Source of the DNA: JBBQUP01 sp038212305
GTDB taxonomy: Bacteria; Bacteroidota; Bacteroidia; Bacteroidales; Marinilabiliaceae
DNA length: 60,963 bases
Direction: 5' to 3'
Assembly (NCBI GenBank): GCA_038212305.1
Contig: JBBQUP010000005.1
Location: 1 to 60,963, forward strand
Shown: positions 17,818 to 25,805 of the stretch, one piece after another
Layout: the number at the start of each line of letters is the position of its first letter
Numbering within the stretch: the first letter of the stretch is position 1
Position numbers and translations under genes: made by a program
The notes under the pieces: model-generated
Told to the model about the DNA's origin: nothing
The model's input: the letters and a program-made list of their open reading frames with translations, nothing else
Databases searched by the model: none

Positions 17818-17966
17818 GCAATAAAACTGCACTTTTTCACTCTCTTTGTCAAGAAGGCTTCAAATACAAGGCTTTCGAAGTTTTGAAAATCAAGCAGTTC
17901 ACTTTTGTGAATGACTGTTTTCAAAATGAGAATAACGCAGTATTTGGAGTTTTCTTGACAAGACTA
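17818..17966 (+). repeat. Dispersed repeat family R1, copy a (MITE-like, with terminal inverted repeats)
   Basis: About 149 bp match 32572-32719 with few differences; by eye nearly nine bases in ten agree. Terminal inverted repeats TTGTCAAGAA (17846-17855) and TTCTTGACAA (17952-17961) are perfect. Nested inside are TTTTGAAAA/TTTTCAAAA and a central TTCAC-TTTT-GTGAA hairpin. The whole folds as one long imperfect palindrome. No coding capacity. Confidence 0.8.
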
Positions 17967-18002
17967 GTTATTTAAACCAACCGCTTTTTTAAGCTCCTTT
18001 AT

Positions 18003-18812
18003 TTATTTTCTATAGTATTTCATCGCCTCAGGAATAAAAGCTCTTAGGTCGTCAATTCGTGTTTGATCACTTGGGTGTGTACTTAAAATTTCAGGTGGTT
18101 TTTGACCTCCACTTTGAGCCATTCTTTCCCAAAATGCAATTGCAGCATTAGGATTATAACCAGCCAGAGCCATGAAAATCAGACCCATTTTATCTGCTTC
18201 ACTTTCGTGAGTTCTTGAATAAGGCAACATAAGTCCCACTTGAGATCCTAAGCCATAAGCCGCCATGAAAATTTGTTGTGTTTGTTCAGGTTTTTGACTT
18301 AAAGCTACCGATAATGCAGCACCTCCCATTTGAATCCCCATTTGTTGACTCATACGCTCATTACCATGACGGGCAATAGCATGGGCAATTTCGTGCCCCA
18401 TAACAACTGCTAACCCTTCGGCCGTTTGAGTATAAGGCAATAATCCAGTGTAAACCACCACTTTACCTCCAGACATACACCAAGCATTTGGGGTATCATC
18501 TTGCAATAAATTAAATTCCCACACAAAACCATCTAACCGACTGCTTAAGCCATTTTGAGCCATATACTCTTCAACCGCTTTTGCAATTTTCTGCCCAGTG
18601 CCTTTCACCAAATTCGTACTCTTAACATCGGTCGACAACTTATTGGCTTCTATAATGCTGTCATATTTCACTAAACTCATACCTATCAACTGCGATTCAG
18701 GCAATAAGTTTAATTGTTTTCTCCCCGTAATCGGAACCGTAGTACAAGAAGTGTACAAAACGGCCGTCACAACAAATAAAACACTAAACCACAACAATTT
18801 ACTATTATTCAT
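18003..18812 (-). CDS. M48-family zinc metallopeptidase, lipoprotein
   Basis: An outer- or inner-membrane-anchored zinc protease of the M48 (Oma1/LoiP/BepA-like) family, which trims misfolded envelope proteins. It has a lipoprotein signal with Cys23 in LYTSC, the zinc motif HEIAH at 140-144, and the second zinc site in THESEADKMGL near 201-211. CTTVPITGRKQLNLL after the lipid Cys is characteristic. Length 269 matches the single-domain form without TPRs. It is transcribed away from the DsrE-type gene, with the long palindrome at 18842-18926 between them. Confidence 0.93.
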   Translation of the reverse strand: MNNSKLLWFSVLFVVTAVLYTSCTTVPITGRKQLNLLPESQLIGMSLVKYDSIIEANKLSTDVKSTNLVKGTGQKIAKAVEEYMAQNGLSSRLDGFVWEFNLLQDDTPNAWCMSGGKVVVYTGLLPYTQTAEGLAVVMGHEIAHAIARHGNERMSQQMGIQMGGAALSVALSQKPEQTQQIFMAAYGLGSQVGLMLPYSRTHESEADKMGLIFMALAGYNPNAAIAFWERMAQSGGQKPPEILSTHPSDQTRIDDLRAFIPEAMKYYRK

Positions 18813-18841
18813 AATATCAAATTAATTTATGCATTAAAGTT

Positions 18842-18926
18842 AAAGATTTAATATAAATTGATTGATTAATATAACACTAAATATTGAATAGTGTTTTATT
18901 AATCAATCAATTTATATTAAATCTTT
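18842..18926. repeat. 85-bp near-perfect palindrome
   Basis: The outer arms, 18842-18871 and 18897-18926, are perfect 30-bp complements (starting AAAGATTTAATATAAATTG). After one mismatch seven more pairs follow (AACACTA/TAGTGTT), leaving a 9-base loop at 18880-18888. The stem is almost all A/T, has no T-tract and lies between divergent genes, so a terminator is unlikely. Confidence 0.9.
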
Positions 18927-19062
18927 GGTTAAGACGCGATGAATCGAATGAACCATCTTCCCAATTCATTACTAGGTTCGTTTAAATTAATCGAACAAAA
19001 TGTATAAAGTTTAAATATGTCTATAAGCGTTTCTGCTCATGTTACAATCCTAAATAATTAAG

Positions 19063-19070
19063 TATTTTTG
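19063..19070 (+). promoter_or_regulatory. Candidate -7 element (TATTTTTG) for the DsrE-type gene
   Basis: Matches the Bacteroidota TAnnTTTG box; TTA at 19042-19044 lies about 18 bp upstream as a weak -33. The leader would be about 90 bases. Confidence 0.4.
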
Positions 19071-19165
19071 CTGCATAAAAAAGTAAGTGTATATCTTAAA
19101 AAACTTTAACCTGATTGAGAGATTTAGCTTTTAATCAATAAATTATTAATAAACCCATATATAAA

Positions 19166-19513
19166 ATGAGTAAATACAAAAACACCCTTCTTCAAATAAC
19201 AGGATATGGAATGGGAAATGGAGATCAAGCTCTTGGTTTAAGATTAATTGGAAATTATTTTAACCTTATTTTAGAAGATGCCATGTTGCCCAAAATAATC
19301 ACATTTTACAATGAAGGAGTTCGATTGTTAGATAAAGATAGCCCTGTTTTAGAAGCGCTTATAGCAATTGAACAACGTGGCGTAACGCTGTTAGCTTGTA
19401 AAACATGCTTGGATTTTTATATGATTTCTGACAAAATGGGAGCCGGAATTGCAGGCACAATGATGGACATAATAACACTACAGGCAAACGCCGTCAAGGT
19501 TATTAACTTATAA
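19166..19513 (+). CDS. DsrE-family protein like the C-terminal domain of YedF
   Basis: A small soluble protein (115 residues) of the DsrE/sulfur-carrier fold. The start LLQITGYGMGNGDQALG and the block GVTLLACKTCLDFY (Cys78 and Cys81) are those of the C-terminal half of YedF, a sulfurtransferase-like protein linked to selenium metabolism. The N-terminal TusA-like half is absent, so this is a stand-alone domain. A persulfide or redox role for the Cys pair is inference. It starts 12 bp upstream of the EamA gene. Confidence 0.75.
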   Translation: MSKYKNTLLQITGYGMGNGDQALGLRLIGNYFNLILEDAMLPKIITFYNEGVRLLDKDSPVLEALIAIEQRGVTLLACKTCLDFYMISDKMGAGIAGTMMDIITLQANAVKVINL

Positions 19514-19525
19514 AAAATTTATGCA

Positions 19526-20431
19526 ATGAATGCTTGGATCAACCAGCACAAAAAAGATTTATTGCGATTACATTGGATTGTTTTCATTTATGGTTTCACA
19601 GCCATTTTAGGGAAACTCATCCAGCTCGATTCGGTTACTTTAGTTTGGTATCGAATGGGGCTGGCTGCCTTATTTTTGGGCATTTATGCGATTATTAACA
19701 AACATCTATTTAAGTTTTCAATAATTGGTTTATTATCGCTTTATGGGACAGGAATATTGGTTGCCATCCATTGGATCACTTTTTTTGGAGCGATAAAAGC
19801 ATCAAATGTGTCGGTTGCTCTAGGTTGCTTTGCTTCAACAACACTATTTACGGCCTTATTAGAACCCTTGTTTTTCAAACGAAAAATATCGTTTATCGAA
19901 GTAATTATTGGTATTATTATTATTGTAGGATTGTATTTAATCTTTCAATTCGAATTTCAGTACATCATAGGAATTAGCTTATCATTAATATCAGCGTTAT
20001 TAGCTAGTTTATTTACGATTATAAATAAAAAACTAATCAACAATCACCACCCCTTAGAAATTAGTGTAGTTGAAATCGCTGCTGGGTTTATTGGGATTAC
20101 CATATGGTTTTTAGCAACAAATAAAATTAACTCAAGCTTTCCTCTTCCCTCTTTAAATGATTGGTTTTACTTGGTTATTTTATCATCTATATGCACCGCA
20201 TACGCTTTTGTTGTATCGACAGATGTTATGAAATCACTTTCGGCATACACAGTGGTTCTTACCGTAAACCTTGAACCTGTTTATGCTATTGTACTGGCCT
20301 ATTTTATTTTTGGTGAAACAGAACACATGTCCTATGGGTTTTACATTGGCACTTTAATTATTCTATTGGCTGTTTTTATATATCCCATCTGGCAAAAACA
20401 CCAATTAAAAAAAGCACCCATAATTACTTAA
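19526..20431 (+). CDS. EamA/DMT-family transporter
   Basis: A ten-helix drug/metabolite-type transporter of 301 residues with two EamA repeats (about 12-142 and 150-292). The family signature in the second half reads SAYTVVLTVNLEPVYAIV, followed by YFIFGE. Substrate unknown. It follows the DsrE-type gene closely, and its last 8 bases overlap the 3' end of the convergent PatB-type gene. Confidence 0.9.
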   Translation: MNAWINQHKKDLLRLHWIVFIYGFTAILGKLIQLDSVTLVWYRMGLAALFLGIYAIINKHLFKFSIIGLLSLYGTGILVAIHWITFFGAIKASNVSVALGCFASTTLFTALLEPLFFKRKISFIEVIIGIIIIVGLYLIFQFEFQYIIGISLSLISALLASLFTIINKKLINNHHPLEISVVEIAAGFIGITIWFLATNKINSSFPLPSLNDWFYLVILSSICTAYAFVVSTDVMKSLSAYTVVLTVNLEPVYAIVLAYFIFGETEHMSYGFYIGTLIILLAVFIYPIWQKHQLKKAPIIT

Positions 20432-21593
20432 TCATTGCTCCATATATTCGCATTAAGGCCTCATTAACAATGCTTTGACGACAACCCACATTCATTCGCA
20501 TAAAACCATGCCCTTCAACTCCAAAAGACGATCCATCGTTTAAACCGACCATGGCTTTATTAAAAATTAAATCTTTCAATTCGCTTTGATTCATTCCCAA
20601 AAATCTAAAATCGAGCCATAACAAAAAGGTTGCATCAGGAATCACCATTTTTACTTCAGGCATTTTATCAGCAATAAAATTTTGAACAGCACGCACGTTC
20701 CCTTCCAAATACTTAATTAATTCTTCTAGCCAAGGTTCACCATGCTCATAAGCAGCAGCTAAAGCTATTCCACCAAAAACATTGCCTGTAAAAAGATGCC
20801 ACGATGTTAATATTTGTCGATAAGCAGCCATCAGTTTTTTATTTGATATGATGACATATGATGTGGCAAGACCTGCAATGTTAAACGTTTTACTTGGCGC
20901 CATTAATGTGATGGTAATTTTTGCAATCTCCGAAGAAATCGATGCCATTGGTATGTGTTTATGACCAAACAAAACCAAATCGCTGTGGATTTCATCCGAC
21001 ACAATCATCACATCATGTTTCAAACACAACTCACCCATCCGTTGTAACTCATCTTTTGACCATAGTCTACCAACAGGATTATGAGGATGGCACAACACAA
21101 ATAGCTTTAACAAAGGATCAGACAATTGTTTTTCCAAAAGATCATAATCAATGATATGTCCTGTTTTAGACTCAACTAATGAATTGCATACAAGCTCTCG
21201 GTTATTTTCTTTTACAACCGAAAAAAATGGCGGGTAAACGGGTGTTTGAATTAATATTTTATCCCCTGGATTGGTAAATGCTAAAATGGCCATTACTATC
21301 GATGGAACTACGCCAGGTGCATATTCAACCCAACCTGTTTCAACTCGCCACTGGTGACGCTTACTCATCCAATTTACAATAGACTGCTGGAACCATTCCC
21401 CGCGAATAGTATATCCCATAACAGCATGTTCTGCTCTACATTTTATTGCATCAGCTATTTCGGGTTCGGTTTCAAAATCCATATCTGCCACCCACATTGG
21501 TAATACATCTGGGTTCCCAAATATTTTTTTTCTCAACTCAAGCTTATACGCATGAGTTCCTTGTCTATCCACTATCTTATTGAAATCGTACAT
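20424..21593 (-). CDS. patB: PatB/MalY-family PLP-dependent C-S lyase
   Basis: A fold-type I PLP enzyme of the MalY/PatB group that cleaves cystathionine or related thioethers to pyruvate, ammonia and a thiol. Visible: start VDRQGTHAYKLELRKKIFG, then LPMWVADMDFETEPEI, the PLP region HPHNPVGRLWSKDEL and VSDEIHSDL, and the PLP-binding Lys in APSKTFNIAGL. Length 389 is usual. Being next to a DsrE-type gene is compatible with a sulfur-metabolism theme, but they are on opposite strands. Confidence 0.92.
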   Translation of the reverse strand: MYDFNKIVDRQGTHAYKLELRKKIFGNPDVLPMWVADMDFETEPEIADAIKCRAEHAVMGYTIRGEWFQQSIVNWMSKRHQWRVETGWVEYAPGVVPSIVMAILAFTNPGDKILIQTPVYPPFFSVVKENNRELVCNSLVESKTGHIIDYDLLEKQLSDPLLKLFVLCHPHNPVGRLWSKDELQRMGELCLKHDVMIVSDEIHSDLVLFGHKHIPMASISSEIAKITITLMAPSKTFNIAGLATSYVIISNKKLMAAYRQILTSWHLFTGNVFGGIALAAAYEHGEPWLEELIKYLEGNVRAVQNFIADKMPEVKMVIPDATFLLWLDFRFLGMNQSELKDLIFNKAMVGLNDGSSFGVEGHGFMRMNVGCRQSIVNEALMRIYGAMIK

Positions 21594-21640
21594 AAAGCTT
21601 GCTCTGTTTGATTTAGTAAAAATTTTACCCTCTTACAAAA

Positions 21641-21661
21641 AAAGGGTCAAAAAGACCCTTT
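21641..21661 (-). terminator. Rho-independent terminator of the small lipoprotein gene
   Basis: AAAGGGTC / GACCCTTT with a 5-base loop, followed on the minus strand by a T-run; 30 bp past the stop at 21691. Confidence 0.85.
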
Positions 21662-21690
21662 AGAATTATAGAATTATAAAATAAATCTCA

Positions 21691-22155
21691 TTAAAAAATG
21701 AGTTGAACATCAACTGTTTTTGTTGTAGCTAAGTCGGCCTGATCAGTAAGAATTAAAGTAATAGTATAAGTACCTGATTTAAATGTACCAGCTAGGTCAC
21801 CGAAAATCTGCTGATTATCAATAACTTGACTAGCGCCTGATAGTGTTATTGTAATATCATCCTGAGTCCATGCATCATCCAACCCTGTTGTCGATTTTAT
21901 TACAGCGATAGGAGTTGTTGGCTTATAAGCTATTTTAACTACTAAACTTTTCAATGCTCTATCGTCAGTAGCTGTTGTTTTTAACAATATCTTTCCACCA
22001 GGAGCAGAATATACTTGTGCCGCAGCAGGAGCATCAAATGTTGAAAATACAGGAGGTTTAATATCTGGAGTATCTTTGCTGCTTTTCTTACATGAAAATC
22101 CAAAAACGGATACCACAAGAATTAACAAAACACCTACTAACTTCTTCATATTCAT
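21691..22155 (-). CDS. Small Ig-like lipoprotein (possible DUF4625)
   Basis: A 154-residue exported lipoprotein. A signal peptide with FSC lipobox (Cys about 22) is followed by a KKSSKD linker. The rest is one beta-sandwich domain with the pattern PGGKILLKTTATDDRALKSL and a late TLILTDQADLATTKTVDV strand, as in DUF4625/FN3-like domains of Bacteroidota. Probably a surface or periplasmic binding domain; no ligand is known. It sits 39 bp after the GDP-fucose synthase stop and may share its transcript, ending at the terminator at 21641. Confidence 0.7.
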   Translation of the reverse strand: MNMKKLVGVLLILVVSVFGFSCKKSSKDTPDIKPPVFSTFDAPAAAQVYSAPGGKILLKTTATDDRALKSLVVKIAYKPTTPIAVIKSTTGLDDAWTQDDITITLSGASQVIDNQQIFGDLAGTFKSGTYTITLILTDQADLATTKTVDVQLIF

Positions 22156-22194
22156 CTTTTTTTACCATTCATTTCATTAGCAAGGTAATAAAAA

Positions 22195-23286
22195 TTACTC
22201 ACTTATATATGCTTGATATACTTGTTCAACACCTTTATTTAATGCTATTGAAGCTTTCCATCCAAGTTTTGATATTTTCGACACATCCAATAGTTTTCTC
22301 ATGGTTCCATCCGGTTTTGATGCATCCCAAACTATCTTGCCTTCAAAACCAACTATTGATTTTACTATATTGGCTAATTCCCCAATAGTCTGATCAACTC
22401 CAACTCCAATGTTTATGTGTGTATTACGTATTTCGCTACCGGAGTTCACCGCAACAATATCGGCAAAATTAACTTTTTCCATTAAATAAATACAAGCAGC
22501 AGCCATATCATTTGAATGCAAAAATTCGCGATAAGGAGATCCGCTTCCCCAAAGGGTTACTATTACTTTATTAGATGAATCTAATGAGATTCCATATTTC
22601 GATAAAATTGCCAAAATTTCAGGCTCGCTATTTTCTCCACTAATCCCTTCAACTGGTCTGGCATTAAAATCAGAACGTATTTCATCCCATTCATTGTTCA
22701 TCAAACACTTACCAAGATGCATTTTACGAATTAACGCAGGTAAAACGTGACTGGTTTCGAGATTGTAATTATCATTAGGACCATATAAATTGGTTGGCAT
22801 TACTGAAATAAAATTGGTTCCATACTGCAAATTGTATGATTCGCACATTTTAATACCAGCAATTTTAGCAATTGCATAGGGTTCATTGGTGTATTCCAAT
22901 ATATCGGTTAACAAATACTCTTCCTTAAGGGGTTGAGTGGCATTTTTGGGATAGATGCAAGAACTGCCTAAAAAAAGCAACTTTTTAACCCCATATTTCC
23001 AACTGTTATGAATGATGTTATTTTGAATCTGGAGATTTTCATAAATAAAATCAGCACGATAGGTGTTGTTGGCCATTATCCCACCAACTTTGGCCGCAGC
23101 TAAAAATACATAGTCAGGTTTCTCCGTTTTAAAAAAATCCTCCGTCTCAGACTGATTCGTTAAATCTAATTCATCCTTTTCCTTCAAAATAAAATTGTTG
23201 TACCCATTGGCTTTCAACTGCCGCATTAGGGCAGAACCCACTAAACCTTTGTATCCAGCTACAAATATTTTTCCTTTTTTATCCAT
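22195..23286 (-). CDS. fcl: GDP-L-fucose synthase
   Basis: Epimerase/reductase that turns GDP-4-keto-6-deoxymannose into GDP-L-fucose. Rossmann motif GYKGLVGSAL near the N-terminus, FLGSSCIYPKNATQPL, the YAIAKIAG catalytic Tyr/Lys motif and MPTNLYGPNDNYNLE are all classic. At 363 residues it is about 40 longer than the E. coli enzyme; the extra sequence lies in the middle (around NARPVEGISGENSEPE), as seen in many Bacteroidota. Its ATG overlaps the gmd stop by one base, so the two steps are coupled. Confidence 0.95.
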   Translation of the reverse strand: MDKKGKIFVAGYKGLVGSALMRQLKANGYNNFILKEKDELDLTNQSETEDFFKTEKPDYVFLAAAKVGGIMANNTYRADFIYENLQIQNNIIHNSWKYGVKKLLFLGSSCIYPKNATQPLKEEYLLTDILEYTNEPYAIAKIAGIKMCESYNLQYGTNFISVMPTNLYGPNDNYNLETSHVLPALIRKMHLGKCLMNNEWDEIRSDFNARPVEGISGENSEPEILAILSKYGISLDSSNKVIVTLWGSGSPYREFLHSNDMAAACIYLMEKVNFADIVAVNSGSEIRNTHINIGVGVDQTIGELANIVKSIVGFEGKIVWDASKPDGTMRKLLDVSKISKLGWKASIALNKGVEQVYQAYISE

Positions 23287-24407
23287 TACTCAAAATAATT
23301 CAATGTTTGAAATCCACCCTCTTTCAGATACTTCTCTTTTTTCATGAGTTTGAGATCCCCCTCCATCATATCACTCACTAACATAGCTAAGTCATACTCG
23401 GGTTTCCAACCCAGTTTATTGTTTGCTTTCGATGGATCACCTATTAAAAGCTCAACTTCTGTTGGTCTAAAATATCGTGGATCAACCTCTACCACACATG
23501 TTCCCTTGGCTAGCTGATAGTCCTTGGTTGTACAATTGGTGACATATCCTTTCTCATCAACGCCTTCGCCTTTGAAATCAATCTCTATTCCAACCTGATT
23601 AAAAGTCATCTTAACAAAATCGCGCACTTCAGTTGTTATTCCAGTTGCAATTACAAAATCGTCGGCTTTGTCTTGTTGAAGCATTAAATACATCGCTTTC
23701 ACATAATCCTTAGCATGGCCCCAATCGCGTTTTGCAGATAAGTTCCCAAGAAATAGTTTATCCTGCATTCCTAACGCAATCCTCGTTACTGCTCTTGTTA
23801 TTTTTCGCGTAACAAAAGTCTCTCCTCGAATAGGCGACTCATGATTAAATAAAATTCCGTTACACGCATACATATCATATGCTTCGCGATAGTTTACAGT
23901 AATCCAATACCCATATAATTTAGCTACAGCATAAGGAGATCGGGGATAAAATGGAGTTGTTTCTGATTGAGGTACTTGCTGTACTAAACCATACAATTCG
24001 CTAGTTGATGCTTGATAAAATCGAGTTTTTTTAGTTAAACCCAACAAGCGGATGGCTTCAAGAATTCGTAAAGTTCCAATACCATCAGCATTAGCTGTAT
24101 ATTCAGGAGTATCAAAACTAACAGCCACATGACTCATAGCTGCTAAATTGTATATCTCATCAGGTTGAATTTCCTGTATTATGCGAATTAGATTGGTCGA
24201 ATCGGTTAAATCACCATAATGCAAGAAAAAATTACGATTATCAACATGCGGATCTTGATATAAGTGATCGATTCGATCGGTATTAAACAACGATGAGCGT
24301 CGTTTTAAACCATGAACTATATAGCCTTTTTTCAATAAAAACTCAGCTAAGTAAGCTCCATCCTGTCCAGTAATACCAGTTATAAAGGCTGTTTTTTGAT
24401 TTGTCAT
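23286..24407 (-). CDS. gmd: GDP-mannose 4,6-dehydratase
   Basis: Makes GDP-4-keto-6-deoxy-D-mannose, the precursor for GDP-L-fucose. Seen: FITGITGQDGAYLAEFLL, HGLKRRSSLFNTDRIDHLY, the catalytic YPRSPYAVAKLYGYW, and NGILFNHESPIRGETFVTRK. Length 373 is normal. First gene of the gmd-fcl pair. The fucose made probably goes into O-antigen, capsule or glycoproteins; no glycosyltransferase is in this window. Confidence 0.96.
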   Translation of the reverse strand: MTNQKTAFITGITGQDGAYLAEFLLKKGYIVHGLKRRSSLFNTDRIDHLYQDPHVDNRNFFLHYGDLTDSTNLIRIIQEIQPDEIYNLAAMSHVAVSFDTPEYTANADGIGTLRILEAIRLLGLTKKTRFYQASTSELYGLVQQVPQSETTPFYPRSPYAVAKLYGYWITVNYREAYDMYACNGILFNHESPIRGETFVTRKITRAVTRIALGMQDKLFLGNLSAKRDWGHAKDYVKAMYLMLQQDKADDFVIATGITTEVRDFVKMTFNQVGIEIDFKGEGVDEKGYVTNCTTKDYQLAKGTCVVEVDPRYFRPTEVELLIGDPSKANNKLGWKPEYDLAMLVSDMMEGDLKLMKKEKYLKEGGFQTLNYFE

Positions 24408-24482
24408 ATTGCAATATTAAAATGTTAAACCATAAGTAACTGTTTAAAGTTAATTTAAATGAATACTGGGATCGGAAGAAGA

Positions 24483-24593
24483 ATAGATAAAATATTTTAG
24501 ATATTCAAGATGATGAACATTCTATTTTCATCTTTAATATCTTCTCTACCTTTCTATAATCTAAAAATCTAGATTTCTATAAATTTAAACAGC
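24483..24593 (-). repeat. Dispersed repeat family R2, copy b
   Basis: On the minus strand it starts GCTGTTTAAATTTATAGA and continues through AGAAAGGTAGAGAAGATAT and GATGAAAATAGAATGTTC, matching copy a (17625) and copy c (36031). It fills most of the 252-bp gap before gmd. Confidence 0.7.
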
Positions 24594-24659
24594 ATCTAAG
24601 TATAAATTACGCCCCTAAATTACTTCATATCTTTATAAGTTACAGGTGTACTAAAAAAA

Positions 24660-25670
24660 TTATTTGAGTTGATTTTCGTTTAAACTTGTCCAATACCAAT
24701 GAATTGCCTCCTTTAAGCCCTGCTCAATATTGTGAGTTGGCTTATAATCAAGCAGTTTTGAAGCTTTTTCAATAGAAGCAAGCGAATGTGGAATATCACC
24801 TAAACGCTCAGATCCATAAGCTATTTCAACATTTTTGACTTCTGATATGTAAGGCTCTAGGTATTTTTTTAATAAAGCTATTAATTCATTTAGCGATGTT
24901 TTCGCGCCATAGGCAACATTAAAAACTGTATTGATAGCTTTAGGAGAGTTAGTGGTAGCGGCAAGCTGATTGGCTTGGATAACATTCTCGATATAAGTAA
25001 AATCGCGAGAAAATGTTCCATCACCATTAATGACTGGTGAATTTTTATTTATTAATTGTTTTACAAACAATGGAATAACTGCGGCATAAGCACCATCGGG
25101 AGTTTGGCGAGGTCCAAAAACATTAAAATACCGCAAACCGATTATTTCCATTTTGTAGGTCTTGGAAAATACATCGGCATACAATTCATTTACATATTTG
25201 GTTATGGCATATGGTGACAAAGGCTTACCAATTTCATCCTCTAGTTTTGGCAATTTATGACTGTCACCATAAGTCGAAGAGCTTGCCGCATATACTACCC
25301 TTTTTACCTTAGCATCGCGAGCAGCGATTAAAATATTTACAAAACCTGTAATATTTACCTCGTTAGTAGTTATTGGATCAACGATAGAACGTGGAACCGA
25401 ACCTAATGCAGCTTGATGCAAGACTACATCAACATTTTCACATGCAAGATGGCAAGTTTTTATATCCCGAATATCACCTTTGATTAAAGTAAAGTTCTTA
25501 TTGTTTTTTGCTTGAGTTAAATTACTTTCAAATCCGGTTGAAAAATTATCTAAGCAAACGACCTTATTATTCTGTGATAATAATCTATCAACTAAATTTG
25601 ATCCAATAAAACCAGCTCCTCCAGTAACCAGCACGCTTGAGTTTTCAATTTTATTCATTCCTTTTTTCAT
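24660..25670 (-). CDS. NAD-dependent epimerase, UDP-GlcNAc 4-epimerase type (WbpP/TviC-like)
   Basis: A nucleotide-sugar epimerase of 336 residues. NAD-binding motif GGAGFIGSNLVDRLL is near residue 16, catalytic SPYAITKYVNEL in the middle, and RYFNVFGPRQTPDGAYAAV after it. The stretch ALGSVPRSIVDPITTNEVN is that of the WbpP/TviC group, which interconverts UDP-GlcNAc and UDP-GalNAc or their uronic acids. The exact sugar is inference. The start MKKGMNKIENSSVLV could also be the second Met. Same strand as gmd-fcl but separated by an R2 repeat. Confidence 0.85.
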   Translation of the reverse strand: MKKGMNKIENSSVLVTGGAGFIGSNLVDRLLSQNNKVVCLDNFSTGFESNLTQAKNNKNFTLIKGDIRDIKTCHLACENVDVVLHQAALGSVPRSIVDPITTNEVNITGFVNILIAARDAKVKRVVYAASSSTYGDSHKLPKLEDEIGKPLSPYAITKYVNELYADVFSKTYKMEIIGLRYFNVFGPRQTPDGAYAAVIPLFVKQLINKNSPVINGDGTFSRDFTYIENVIQANQLAATTNSPKAINTVFNVAYGAKTSLNELIALLKKYLEPYISEVKNVEIAYGSERLGDIPHSLASIEKASKLLDYKPTHNIEQGLKEAIHWYWTSLNENQLK

Positions 25671-25760
25671 TAATAAATGCTATAAAAGCAAATATAAACC
25701 TAATTTGTTTATTCATTGAATTTTTATTACCAACCTATTGAATCGTTTTATTAAATCAAA

Positions 25761-25786
25761 AAAAGCGACCATTACAAGTCGCTTTT
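25761..25786 (-). terminator. Rho-independent terminator of rny
   Basis: AAAAGCGAC / GTCGCTTTT stem with 8-base loop; on the minus strand it is followed by a T-run. It lies about 20 bp past the rny stop. Confidence 0.85.
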
Positions 25787-25805
25787 CCACTATTTATATC
25801 AAAAT

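Larger units (their letters stand above)
17620..18002. other. Intergenic region made largely of two dispersed repeats
   Basis: Between kdsA and the M48 gene about 380 bp hold one copy each of repeat families R2 (about 17625-17740) and R1 (17818-17966). A 70-codon minus-strand frame here is just translated R1 DNA. Nothing else is visible. Confidence 0.65.
18813..19165. other. Divergent promoter region carrying the 85-bp palindrome
   Basis: 353 bp between the divergent M48 and DsrE-type genes. Besides the palindrome it has a TATTTTTG box at 19063-19070, a possible -7 element for the rightward gene. No coding frame is supported. Confidence 0.6.

Noticed and set aside
17712..17924. 70-codon minus-strand open frame
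   Set aside because: It lies inside repeats R2 and R1; the open frame is a by-product of repeat DNA.
18842..18926. Reading the long palindrome as a transcription terminator
   Set aside because: The flanking genes diverge, so no transcript ends here, and the stem lacks a GC core and T-run.
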